Source: an uncultured Prevotellaceae bacterium (GTDB lineage: Bacteria; Bacteroidota; Bacteroidia; Bacteroidales; Muribaculaceae). Taken from it: DNA of 44,456 nucleotides. Below the pieces are notes generated by a model. That model had not been told where the DNA came from. It did no database searches and worked only from the letters and a program-made list of their open reading frames with translations. Numbering within the stretch: position 1 is the stretch's first letter; the number at the start of each line of letters is the position of its first letter. This document shows, piece after piece, positions 25,357-34,023 of the stretch. The position numbers were made by a program, and so were the translations under genes. The stretch covers positions 1 through 44,456 of the forward strand of contig CAMJJG010000020.1 of NCBI GenBank assembly GCA_946406035.1. The letters run 5' to 3'.

Positions 25357-26559
25357 ATGGCAAAATACAACTTTGACCAACTCATTGACCGCCATGGCAC
25401 TCAATGCAAGAAAATAGAAGTACTCAAGCAGGACTACGGCCGCGACGACCTGCTCCCGTTGTGGATCGCCGACATGGACTTTGCCGTTTGTCCCGACATC
25501 ACCGAAGCCCTGGTTAGACGCCTCGGGGAGCACCCGGTGTATGGCTACACGTGTCTGTATGACGGCTACTGGCAGTCAATCATCGACTGGCAGCGCGAAC
25601 GCAACGGTTTTGAGTTCACGAGAGACGAGGTGACCTTTGTTGCCGGCATTGTGACAGGCTTTGGCCTGGCGGTGAACTTTTTTACCCACCCTGGCGACAA
25701 GATAGTCATCCAGCAACCGGTTTATTACCCCTTCAAGGACGTGATTGAGGGCAATGGCCGCGTGTGCATCAACAATGCCTTGATTCCCACCAGCGACAAC
25801 CTCTACCGCATGGACCTCGAGGGGCTGGAGCGCATCATGGAGCAGGAGAAGCCGCGCATGATGGTCGTGTGCAACCCGCATAATCCCGCCGGCATCGCTT
25901 GGGACGCCGAGGTGCTGCGAGAAGTGGCCCGTCTGGCCCACCAGCACAATGTGATTGTGTTCTCGGACGAGATATTTGGTGACCTGATGCTCTATGGGCA
26001 CCACCACACAGCGATGGCCAGCGTGAGCGACGAAGCCGCGGCAGTGACAGTGACGTGTGGCGCTCCAAGCAAGACATTTAACATCGCGGGGCTCAAGAGC
26101 TCGTGGTGTGTAGTCAAGAACCCGGCCCTGCGCGAGCCGTTCTTCAAGTGGATAGAGATTAACGAGCTGTGCAATGCCAATCTGGTGTCGATCATCGCCA
26201 CCGAGGCGGCCTACCGCAACGGCAAGCAGTGGCTCGACGAGTGCCTGCACTACATCGAGGGCAATGTTGACTATGTGGAACAGTATTGCCGCGAACACAT
26301 CCCTGGCATTGTTGCCATCAAGCCACAGGCCGGATTCCTGGTGTGGCTAGACTGCAGGGGACTAGGGCTGAGCCATGACGAAGTAGTGTCGCTCTTCCGC
26401 GACAAGGCCGGGCTGGCGATGAACGAGGGTTCGATGTTTGGCGAGGCTGGCCGTTGCCACATGCGGTTCAACATGGGCAGCCCGCGCAGCGTGCTCGAAC
26501 AGGCCATGCATCAGCTCGAGGCCGCAGTCAAGGCTTCTTGTAGCGCTTGCCCAAAATGA
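25357..26559 (+). CDS. PatB/MalY-type PLP-dependent aminotransferase (putative C-S lyase)
   Basis: 400 residues from MAKYNFDQLIDRHGTQCKK; a longer in-frame start at 25252 would overlap the promoter and is rejected. The family signatures PLWIADMDFAVCPDI, HPVYGYT, CNPHNPAG, FSDEIFGDL and APSKTFNIAGLK are all present, and Lys239 is the PLP-binding lysine. PatB/MalY enzymes cleave cystathionine-like C-S bonds or act as aminotransferases; which applies cannot be told from sequence. It is divergent from dapF. Its last 32 bases overlap the 3' end of the opposite-strand acyltransferase gene. Confidence 0.93.
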   Translation: MAKYNFDQLIDRHGTQCKKIEVLKQDYGRDDLLPLWIADMDFAVCPDITEALVRRLGEHPVYGYTCLYDGYWQSIIDWQRERNGFEFTRDEVTFVAGIVTGFGLAVNFFTHPGDKIVIQQPVYYPFKDVIEGNGRVCINNALIPTSDNLYRMDLEGLERIMEQEKPRMMVVCNPHNPAGIAWDAEVLREVARLAHQHNVIVFSDEIFGDLMLYGHHHTAMASVSDEAAAVTVTCGAPSKTFNIAGLKSSWCVVKNPALREPFFKWIEINELCNANLVSIIATEAAYRNGKQWLDECLHYIEGNVDYVEQYCREHIPGIVAIKPQAGFLVWLDCRGLGLSHDEVVSLFRDKAGLAMNEGSMFGEAGRCHMRFNMGSPRSVLEQAMHQLEAAVKASCSACPK

Positions 26560-27532
26560 AGGGGAAATAACGCTCGATGATCATTGCGAGCGGATAAAGC
26601 AGCACCATCACGGCCACAGAGATGGCCACCTTGATGAGAATGCTGTTGTCGAGGATGGCCGAGCCCAAAAGCTTGGCCACCACTATTTTGATGACACCTA
26701 TCAAGTAATTCTGCAGGGCCAAGTAGGTGATGCTGGTAATGGCCACTGCCCTGGCAAAGCGGCTAGAGCCGCAATGCGACTCAAGCCATCGGCACACAGC
26801 CGTGTAAAGCGGCAACACGAGGATGACGGCAAGAGGCGCTAAAACGTAAGCGACCTCGCGGTCGATGGACAGAGGCGCAACCACAAGAAAACCAAGGCCC
26901 AACACAGCCATGAGGAGCCATAGCACAGCATGGGCGGAAGTGTTAAAAGCAAATTTTTCAACCTGCGGGCGGCAACAGTTGCCTACAGCCAGAATGGGCA
27001 TGTATAACAGCGCCTTGTCGAGATTCCAGCACAGGAACAGCGGATGGCTGGGGATGACAAAAAGGCTCAGGCAGAGCAATACCGCGACCACAAGTGGCCA
27101 ATATCCCGTCAAGAAGCGCCTGATGGGATAATAGATGAGTTGCATCGTCCAGAGCGCGGCCAGGAACCAGAACGGGCCAAGGACGACGTCGGGCGTGCCG
27201 CTGAGGAACTGGTACAGTGGCGTGAGCGTGTCGATGGCCTGCTCGCCGGAGCCCGCCATGCCGCGTCCTACAACAAGCCACAAGGCATAGAATATTATAA
27301 AAAATGTGGTGTAAGGCACCAGAATCTGCCTAGCACGATGCTTGAAGAATGCCCAAAAGCCGCGATACTTGTCAATATCAAACAGATACCCAGCCGCAAA
27401 AAAGAAGACGGGCGCACCCATGTTGAACAGGGCGGCCTCATGGGCGGTATCGTAGCGCGGCGGTGTGTGATAGACCACCACCATGAACATCGCTATCAGC
27501 TTCAAGTAATCGAGCCAGGCCTTGCGATTCAT
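26528..27532 (-). CDS. acyltransferase 3 family membrane protein
   Basis: 334 residues, about ten transmembrane helices. The opening RKAWLDYLKLIAMFMVVVYHTPP contains the family active-site-like histidine after the first helix, and APVFFFAAGYLF follows. Members (OafA/NolL type) O-acylate sugars or other envelope molecules; the substrate is unknown. It ends inside the 3' end of the convergent aminotransferase gene and starts 87 bases after the serS stop, beyond a nested inverted repeat. Confidence 0.85.
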   Translation of the reverse strand: MNRKAWLDYLKLIAMFMVVVYHTPPRYDTAHEAALFNMGAPVFFFAAGYLFDIDKYRGFWAFFKHRARQILVPYTTFFIIFYALWLVVGRGMAGSGEQAIDTLTPLYQFLSGTPDVVLGPFWFLAALWTMQLIYYPIRRFLTGYWPLVVAVLLCLSLFVIPSHPLFLCWNLDKALLYMPILAVGNCCRPQVEKFAFNTSAHAVLWLLMAVLGLGFLVVAPLSIDREVAYVLAPLAVILVLPLYTAVCRWLESHCGSSRFARAVAITSITYLALQNYLIGVIKIVVAKLLGSAILDNSILIKVAISVAVMVLLYPLAMIIERYFPFILGKRYKKP

Positions 27533-27541
27533 CCCGTAGGC

Positions 27542-27616
27542 ATAATTACCTCACGCTAAGTCGCTAACATTTCCACTAATCATATTAGCGTGTTAGAGAC
27601 CTAGCGTGAGAATTAT
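27542..27616. repeat. nested inverted repeat between serS and the acyltransferase gene
   Basis: Outer arms ATAATT-CTCACGCTA (27542-27558, with a 2-3 base bulge) and 27602-27616 are reverse complements. Inside, CTAAC (27564-27568) pairs with GTTAG (27592-27596), and a core hairpin CTAAT/ATTAG (27576-27580 and 27584-27588) has a 3-base loop. It may act as a serS terminator or as an insulated cruciform. There is no clear U tract. Confidence 0.65.
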
Positions 27617-27619
27617 AGC

Positions 27620-28891
27620 TTAGTCGATAATGTCAAAGCCCGTGTAACGCTGCAAGGCGGCAGGGATGCGGATGCCTTGAGGCGTCTGGTTGTTCTCGAG
27701 CAGCGCAGCGACGATGCGAGGCAACGCCAGTGCCGAGCCATTGAGCGTGTGGCACAGGTGGGTCTTCTTGTCGTCACCACGGTAGCGGCACTTGAGTCGA
27801 TTGGCCTGATAGGTCTCGAAGTTGGAGACGCTGCTCACCTCGAGCCAACGCTGCTGTGCAGCCGACCACACCTCGAAGTCGAAGGTGATAGCGCTCGTGA
27901 AGCTCATGTCGCCACCACACAGCCGCAGGATGTGCCACGGCAACTCGAGCTTGTCGAGCAAGCCCTGCACATGGTCCTTCATCTCCTCGAGAGCGGCATA
28001 GGAGTTCTCGGGTTTCTCGATGCGCACAATCTCGACCTTGTCGAACTGGTGCAGGCGATTCAGGCCTCGCACGTCCTTGCCATAGGAGCCAGCCTCGCGA
28101 CGGAAGCAAGCCGAGTAGGCACAATTCTTCTTGGGCAGTTCCTCCTGGGGGATGATGACGTCACGATACATGTTGGTGACGGGGACCTCGGCAGTGGGGA
28201 TGAGGTAGAAATTATCCACCTGGCAGTGATACATCTGCCCCTCCTTGTCGGGAAGCTGTCCTGTACCCAGTCCCGAAGCCTCGTTGACGACCAGCGGGGG
28301 CTCAATCTCGAGGTAGCCAGCCTTGCCGGCCTCGTCGAGGAAGAACTGTATCAACGCGCGTTGCAGTCGGGCACCCTTGCCGACATAGACAGGGAATCCC
28401 GCGCCCGTGATTTTCACGCCCAGGTCAAAGTCTATCAAGTTGTACTTCTTGGCCAATTCCCAGTGGGGCAGCGCGTCGTCGCCCAGCTCGGGCATCTTGC
28501 CACCCGTTTTCTCGACGATGTTGTCGTCGGCCGTCTTGCCCTCGGGCACGCCACTGTAGGGCACATTGGGCACGCTGAGCAGGATTTGGGTGATCTCGTC
28601 CTGGGCAGCGGTCAAGTTGTCGTCAATCTCCTTGTTGGCCGTCTTGAGGTCGGCCACCTGTGTCTTTACGGCCTCGGCCTGTTCGCGGTCGCCCTGTTTC
28701 ATGAGGGCGCCAATCTGTGCGGCCATTTTATTGAGCACCGCGGCGTTGTCGTCGCGTTGTTTTTGCAGTGCACGGCGCTGCTTATCCAGTTCCACGATGC
28801 GCATGATGGGCTCGCGTGCGTCAAATTGCTTGACAGCAAGGCGGCGAATCACCTCCTCGGGGTCCTGGTTAATCAATTGTAAAGTCAGCAT
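27620..28891 (-). CDS. serS: seryl-tRNA synthetase
   Basis: 423 residues, full length. Residues 1 to about 105 form the tRNA-binding helical hairpin arm (DKQRRALQKQRDDNAAVLNK). The class II core includes YLIPTAEVPVTN, motif 2 CFRREAGSYGKDVRGLNRLH and motif 3 NGSALALPRIVAALLENNQ. It charges tRNA-Ser and tRNA-Sec-type substrates in the cytoplasm. It starts 37 bases after the ftsZ stop on the same strand with no obvious terminator between, so read-through from the dcw cluster is possible. Confidence 0.97.
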   Translation of the reverse strand: MLTLQLINQDPEEVIRRLAVKQFDAREPIMRIVELDKQRRALQKQRDDNAAVLNKMAAQIGALMKQGDREQAEAVKTQVADLKTANKEIDDNLTAAQDEITQILLSVPNVPYSGVPEGKTADDNIVEKTGGKMPELGDDALPHWELAKKYNLIDFDLGVKITGAGFPVYVGKGARLQRALIQFFLDEAGKAGYLEIEPPLVVNEASGLGTGQLPDKEGQMYHCQVDNFYLIPTAEVPVTNMYRDVIIPQEELPKKNCAYSACFRREAGSYGKDVRGLNRLHQFDKVEIVRIEKPENSYAALEEMKDHVQGLLDKLELPWHILRLCGGDMSFTSAITFDFEVWSAAQQRWLEVSSVSNFETYQANRLKCRYRGDDKKTHLCHTLNGSALALPRIVAALLENNQTPQGIRIPAALQRYTGFDIID

Positions 28892-28928
28892 TTTAATACT
28901 TAGTTTTTAATTTCTAGTCCCTAGTTTT

Positions 28929-30305
28929 TTAGTTGTCACCAAAGTCGATCGTCTGGGAGTCGCTGCTGGGTCGCTTGGGCACCTTGGGGGTCTCGACAAT
29001 GCGCTCCTGGGTTACCGTCTGCTGGCGCTCCTTGATCTGGTTGCGGAAGTCGGGTTTGCGCTTGTAGGTCGGTGACTTCTCGATCAGGTCAATCACGTCA
29101 TCATCGTCCATCTCGTCGGGGGTGAGCACGATGTAACGGGCACGATTCTGTGCCAGGGCCTGCTTGGTGATGGCGTCCTCGCCATACTCCTTCTTGAGTC
29201 GGTCGGTATCGGACATGTTGTTGGTGTGCACGGCAACAGCGGGCTCGCGATAGGTGCGCACGTTGACATTGGGCACAGGGGCCTCCTTGTCGAGCGAGAC
29301 ATTGAATCCCGAAGCCAGTACAGTCACCTTGATCCTATCCTCGAGGCTGTTGTCGAATGCCATACCCCAGATCACGTCTACCTCCTGGTCAAAGTTGGCC
29401 ATGAACTCCTGGATCTCGTTCATTTCCTCCATGAGCAGTGGAGAGTCGCTGTTGGGATTATAATAGAAGTTCATCAAGATTCTCTTGGAACCATAGACGT
29501 CACGGTTCTTGAGCAAGGGTGACTCGAGCGCATTCTCGATGGCCTTGGTCACGCGACGCTCGCCCGTACCGTAACCCGAGCTGATGATTGCGGCGCCACC
29601 ATCGCGCAGGGTGGTATTCACATCGTTGAAGTCAAGATTGATCTTGCCATTGACGGTGATCAGGTCGCTGATGCTGCGTGCAGCAATCGTGAGCGTATCG
29701 TCGGCCTTACCGAATGCGTTGGTAAAGTCAAGGTCCTTGTAAATCTCGGTCAGTCGCTGATTATTGATGATGAGCAACGCATCGGTGTACTTGCCCATCT
29801 CGTCGGCACCAGCCAGAGCCTTGATGATCTTGCGGGTACCCTCGAACAAGAAAGGAATGGTCACGATACCGATGGTGAGCACACCCTTCTGCTGGGCGAT
29901 GCGTGCCACGACAGGAGCGGCGCCCGTACCGGTACCGCCACCCATACCCGCAGTGATGAAGACCATCTTGGTATCATCATCGAACAGTTGAGCGATCTCG
30001 TTCTCGCTCTCCTCGGCTGCGCGCTTGGCGGTCTCGGGGATATTACCAGCTCCCAGACCGTGTGTGGTGTTGGGGCCGAGTAGCACGCGGTTGGGCACCG
30101 GCGACTCGTTGAGCTGCTGCTTGTCGGTATTGAGCACGACAAACGAGACGCCCTCGATGTTCTGCATATACATGTGGTTAATGGCGTTGTTGCCACCTCC
30201 ACCCACGCCCATCACCTTGATGATGGTGCGCATCTTCTCCTTGTCCGAAAAGCCTGAATTCTGGTCCAGCGTGGACATGATGTCGATTTTATTGTTGTCT
30301 ACCAT
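28929..30305 (-). CDS. ftsZ: cell division protein FtsZ
   Basis: 458 residues. The N-terminal IIKVMGVGGGGNNAINHMY begins the GTPase domain; the tubulin signature GGGTGTG is at 122-128, and the T7-loop region GKINLDFNDVNTTLRDGG follows. After about residue 330 comes a long charged linker (KKEYGEDAITKQ, ERQQTVTQERIVETPK) ending SDSQTIDFGDN; the usual IPxFLRR-like terminal peptide is not obvious. FtsZ polymerises into the division ring and recruits FtsA, encoded 42 bases upstream. It is the last division gene of the cluster. Confidence 0.97.
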   Translation of the reverse strand: MVDNNKIDIMSTLDQNSGFSDKEKMRTIIKVMGVGGGGNNAINHMYMQNIEGVSFVVLNTDKQQLNESPVPNRVLLGPNTTHGLGAGNIPETAKRAAEESENEIAQLFDDDTKMVFITAGMGGGTGTGAAPVVARIAQQKGVLTIGIVTIPFLFEGTRKIIKALAGADEMGKYTDALLIINNQRLTEIYKDLDFTNAFGKADDTLTIAARSISDLITVNGKINLDFNDVNTTLRDGGAAIISSGYGTGERRVTKAIENALESPLLKNRDVYGSKRILMNFYYNPNSDSPLLMEEMNEIQEFMANFDQEVDVIWGMAFDNSLEDRIKVTVLASGFNVSLDKEAPVPNVNVRTYREPAVAVHTNNMSDTDRLKKEYGEDAITKQALAQNRARYIVLTPDEMDDDDVIDLIEKSPTYKRKPDFRNQIKERQQTVTQERIVETPKVPKRPSSDSQTIDFGDN

Positions 30306-30347
30306 ATTGTGTTGTATTAATATTATTGATTAGGGTGGATAGTTTCA

Positions 30348-31664
30348 TTACTGCTCGTCATCAACGGGATCGTCCTCGGACATCAGGCTGGAAAGCTTAT
30401 CGGTCCATTTCTTCCAACGATTTTTCTTGGGTTTGACGGGTTTAGTCTCTCGCACGACGGGAGGCTCGGGCGTCATGGGCTGGCGAGGCATGGCCGGTCC
30501 CTCGAACGTGGGATCCTCATACTTGTTGAGCTCGATGCAGGTCTCGCCGTCGGGCATGAGTTCGGCAGCCTTGGCCAGCAATGAGAAAATCTCAATATAC
30601 TCCATGCGGTTGATCTCGGGGTTCAGGATATTGAGGATGGGAGGATTCTGGCCCATGCGCACCTTGACCTTGATGGTCTCCTCGAGCTTGAGCTGCAAGC
30701 CGCCCAGGTGGGCACTGCCACCGATGAGGACGATGCTCTGGATGCCATCGGACGAGACTCCGGCGTCGGCCAGCTGCTGATTGATGTTGGCGATAATCTC
30801 TCCAGTGCGAGCGCTGATGTAGTTGGCAGCATCACGCGCATTGACTCCCTCGATGACCACGTTGCTCACGTTGCTGGGGTCAAGCGGGTTGTTGATATTC
30901 TTCTTGACATTCTCGGCCGTCTCCTCGAGCACGCTCAAGCCGTTCATCACGTCACGGGTGAGGTTGCGACCACCCAGGGGCAGGGTGCTCAGGTAGATAA
31001 GCGCCTTGTTCTTGTAGATGGTCACCGTGGTGGTCTCGGCACCCATGTCGACAAGCATGCATCCCAGCTCGCGGTCGCTGTCGCTCAGGATCTGCTCCCC
31101 GACGGCCAGGGGGGTGACGATATAATCCTTGACAGGAATGCCGAAGGTCATCAGCCTGTTCAGGTTGAGCTTGAGGGCAGGCTTAGCCACGATGAGGTTG
31201 ACCTTGATTTTTATGGAAGAGCCAAATTGTCCTACGGGGTTGGGGGTTTCAACCTTGTCGACATAGAAAGCACGCGGCACGATGTCCACGGTGTCGTGAT
31301 TCTTGATGGGAGTGCTGGTGGCATCGTGGATGATGCGGTCGATCAACTCCTTGGTAATGGGCTCGGTAGAGCCCACGCTGCGGTTAACCTCGCTCACGAT
31401 GCTGTGAAGCGACCTGCCGCTCACACCCATAAACACCTGTGTGATGCGCCCATCGACCATTCCCTCGAGATTCTTGAGGATGCGGTTGATGCTGCTCTTG
31501 ATATTCTCAACATTCTGTACGATTCCATATCTCACGCTGTTGAGGTGTTTTTCCTCTTGCAGGTGTCGCACGCTCAAGTATCCAGCCGAAGTTTTCTCGG
31601 CGATAGCTCCAACGATCTTGGAGCTGCCGATTTCAAGTGCTACAATGTATTGGTTCTTTTCCAT
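30348..31664 (-). CDS. ftsA: cell division protein FtsA
   Basis: 438 residues, actin-like ASKHA fold: phosphate-binding VALEIGSSKIVGAIAE at the N-terminus, MLVDMGAETTTVTIYKN in the middle and IVLIGGSAHLGGL later. Residues about 407-425 form an amphipathic basic segment (KNRWKKWTDKLSSLM) typical of the FtsA membrane-targeting helix, followed by an acidic tail. FtsA ties FtsZ polymers to the cytoplasmic membrane. It lies between ftsQ (32 bases upstream) and ftsZ in the usual order. Confidence 0.96.
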   Translation of the reverse strand: MEKNQYIVALEIGSSKIVGAIAEKTSAGYLSVRHLQEEKHLNSVRYGIVQNVENIKSSINRILKNLEGMVDGRITQVFMGVSGRSLHSIVSEVNRSVGSTEPITKELIDRIIHDATSTPIKNHDTVDIVPRAFYVDKVETPNPVGQFGSSIKIKVNLIVAKPALKLNLNRLMTFGIPVKDYIVTPLAVGEQILSDSDRELGCMLVDMGAETTTVTIYKNKALIYLSTLPLGGRNLTRDVMNGLSVLEETAENVKKNINNPLDPSNVSNVVIEGVNARDAANYISARTGEIIANINQQLADAGVSSDGIQSIVLIGGSAHLGGLQLKLEETIKVKVRMGQNPPILNILNPEINRMEYIEIFSLLAKAAELMPDGETCIELNKYEDPTFEGPAMPRQPMTPEPPVVRETKPVKPKKNRWKKWTDKLSSLMSEDDPVDDEQ

Positions 31665-31696
31665 AAAAATGATTGATATATTTTTTATTATTGTTT

Positions 31697-32614
31697 TTAG
31701 TTATTTTTCTTCTTGCTGCCTTGATCCTCGTCATTGCCGCCTGGCGAGGACGCCTCGTTCTTCGGTTGTTCGGTCTTCGACTCGGCCTTCTTGACATCGG
31801 CGGCGGTGCCAGTGGTCATCGTCTCGATGTCGGGAGCCTGCTCATCGTCCTCGGGGTCATACTCGAAGACCTGCTGCACGGCCTTGACACGACGTGTAGC
31901 GACCACCTGGTGGTCCCACTTGACAGAGATGGTGTCATAGGTGTTCCACCCCTTCTTGGGCATCACCTCCCTGTAGAAAAGTTTGAGCTTGGCAAACTTG
32001 TTCTCAAAGCCGTCGGCATTGCCGATGTTGATCACGTGGCCACTGATGTTGGGCACGATGATGATATTGTTGGTGTCACGCACGCAGTACATCGTCACGA
32101 GCGCGTGCAACAGTGAATCGCTCTCCACATAATCGATGAGCGGCAGCAGTCGCAACGGCGAGTACTTGCGAGTAAAGTGCCCTTGAACAACAGGGACGTC
32201 GCAATGATAGAACGACGATGCGTTCATTTTCTTGCCCGCGCGGTTCATGTAATAGGATTGCTCGCCGTCAAAGACCCGCAGGACGGGCACCAGCTGGCTG
32301 ACGCGGATGAGGATGCGGCCGTCCATGCACTTCACGATGTCGGCATTCTCGAGATAGGGCGAGAGGCGCAAGGCCTCCTCGATGTCCGAAGCGTCGATAT
32401 CGCCCATATTCTTGCCCACGAGCGAGATGCCCTGCCCCTTGAGATCGCCGAGCACGCCCTGTGGCGTGACAAACGAAGTGCTGTCGGCATTCACGACCTC
32501 GACGTCAACACGGCGGCAGAGCTCGTCGCGCGACTTCTCGCGAGCCCAGATGATGCCGACGGTGAGAGCCACCGCCAGAATCACGAGTATGCTATATTGT
32601 ATCAGTCGTTTCAA
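31697..32614 (-). CDS. ftsQ: cell division protein FtsQ
   Basis: 305 residues. A single transmembrane helix follows the first residues (LIQYSILVILAVALTVGIIW), then a POTRA-like region (VDVEVVNADSTSFVTPQGV) and beta domain. The last 45 residues or so are charged and low complexity (DVKKAESKTEQPKNE). The start is a TTG at 32614, which overlaps the murC stop as TTGA; no ATG or GTG gives a complete membrane segment, so the coupled TTG is preferred. FtsQ belongs to the divisome core with FtsL, although FtsB is not visible in the window. Confidence 0.9.
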   Translation of the reverse strand: MKRLIQYSILVILAVALTVGIIWAREKSRDELCRRVDVEVVNADSTSFVTPQGVLGDLKGQGISLVGKNMGDIDASDIEEALRLSPYLENADIVKCMDGRILIRVSQLVPVLRVFDGEQSYYMNRAGKKMNASSFYHCDVPVVQGHFTRKYSPLRLLPLIDYVESDSLLHALVTMYCVRDTNNIIIVPNISGHVINIGNADGFENKFAKLKLFYREVMPKKGWNTYDTISVKWDHQVVATRRVKAVQQVFEYDPEDDEQAPDIETMTTGTAADVKKAESKTEQPKNEASSPGGNDEDQGSKKKNN

Positions 32615-34008
32615 CGCTCTTGCTTCTTGAATTCATCGCATATTGCAGGCAGCAGATTAGCGATATCGCCGGCACCTGCTGTCAATAAGACGTCAAAATT
32701 ACTCAAATGTATTGACTTAATCAAATTTTCTTTAGAGTAAATGATTTTTTTTGTGCTAGTGACCTGTTGCAGAATCATTTCGCTATTCACTCCAGGGATG
32801 GGCTCCTCGCGGGCCGGATAGATGGGGAGCAGGATGACCTCATCGGCCAGAGAGAGCGCAGCGGCAAACTCGGGCGCAAAGTCACGGGTGCGGGTGTAGA
32901 GATGGGGCTGGAAGATGACCGTGAGGCGCCGTCCAGGGTACAAATCGCGCACCGACGAGATGCTGGCCCGCAGTTCACCCGGATGGTGGGCATAATCATC
33001 GATCATGACCCTACCCTGCCGGCCAGGCTCCTTGATCCAGAACTCAAAGCGCCGCTTGGGCCCCATGAACGAGGCGATAGCGTCGCGCATGGCATCGAGG
33101 GGAGTATCGACCAGACGGCAAGCCGCCATGGCAGCGATGGCATTCTCGATGTTGATATCGACAGGCACACCTAGACTGATGTTGCTCAGGGTCTCCCACG
33201 GTGTGACCAAGTCGAAGGATATCTCACCATTGCCCTTGGTGATGTTGGCGGCGTGGAAGTCACCCTCGTCACGGCTGTAGGTATAGACCTTGACATCCTT
33301 GCCCACGCGCGGTTTCAACTCCAGTCCCGTGTGGACAATGAGCGCCCCACCGGGCTGTATGAGTTCGGTGAAATGGGCGAAACTCTCGAGATAGGCCTCG
33401 GCAGTGCCGTAGATGTCAAGATGGTCAGGGTCGGTAGAAGTCACGACAGCGATATGGGGATGCAAGTGATGGAACGAGCGGTCAAACTCGTCGGCCTCGA
33501 TTACCGAGAACGGGCTCGAAGGCGCCAACAGGAAATTGCTGTCATAGTTGCGCAACACCCCGCCCAGGAATGCGTTACAGCCCAGTCCCGAGCTGTGCAG
33601 GATGTGGGCAGCCATGCTCGATGTCGTCGTTTTGCCATGAGTGCCGGCAAAACAGAGTCCGCGACTGTGAGCCGTCACGAGGCCGAGTAAAGCGGCCCGC
33701 TTCACGACCTGGAAGCCGTGATTCCTGAAGTAGGTCAGCCCCTGATGCGCGTCGGGCACGGCGGGAGTATATACCACCAGCGTGCGCTCGGGGTCACGGC
33801 AATAGTCGGGAATCAGGTCGGGCGACTCGTCAAAGTCGATGTGCACGCCCTCGTGCTGCAAGGCACGCGTCAAGTCGCTGGGGGTGCGGTCATATCCAGC
33901 CACACGCTTGCCCATGGCGAGGAAATAGCGCTCCAGCGCAGCCATGCCGATGCCGCCAGCCCCCACAAAATATAGTGATTCAAAGTCTCTCATCTCGCTT
34001 GTCGCCAT
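32611..34008 (-). CDS. murC: UDP-N-acetylmuramate--L-alanine ligase
   Basis: 465 residues. The N-terminal Rossmann motif LYFVGAGGIGMAAL and the P-loop GTHGKTTT (122-129) are clear, with the central domain ending EADEFDRSFHHLHP, where the ligase metal-binding residues lie, and DDYAHHPGE near the C-terminal domain. It adds L-Ala to UDP-MurNAc, the first peptide step. It starts 15 bases after the murG stop and overlaps ftsQ by four bases. Confidence 0.97.
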   Translation of the reverse strand: MATSEMRDFESLYFVGAGGIGMAALERYFLAMGKRVAGYDRTPSDLTRALQHEGVHIDFDESPDLIPDYCRDPERTLVVYTPAVPDAHQGLTYFRNHGFQVVKRAALLGLVTAHSRGLCFAGTHGKTTTSSMAAHILHSSGLGCNAFLGGVLRNYDSNFLLAPSSPFSVIEADEFDRSFHHLHPHIAVVTSTDPDHLDIYGTAEAYLESFAHFTELIQPGGALIVHTGLELKPRVGKDVKVYTYSRDEGDFHAANITKGNGEISFDLVTPWETLSNISLGVPVDINIENAIAAMAACRLVDTPLDAMRDAIASFMGPKRRFEFWIKEPGRQGRVMIDDYAHHPGELRASISSVRDLYPGRRLTVIFQPHLYTRTRDFAPEFAAALSLADEVILLPIYPAREEPIPGVNSEMILQQVTSTKKIIYSKENLIKSIHLSNFDVLLTAGAGDIANLLPAICDEFKKQER

Positions 34009-34023
34009 AGTTGTAGGTGTGAA

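Noticed and set aside
27677-28882. 401-codon open frame antisense to serS
   Set aside because: serS is unambiguous with all class II motifs; the opposite frame has no recognisable features and arises from codon bias.
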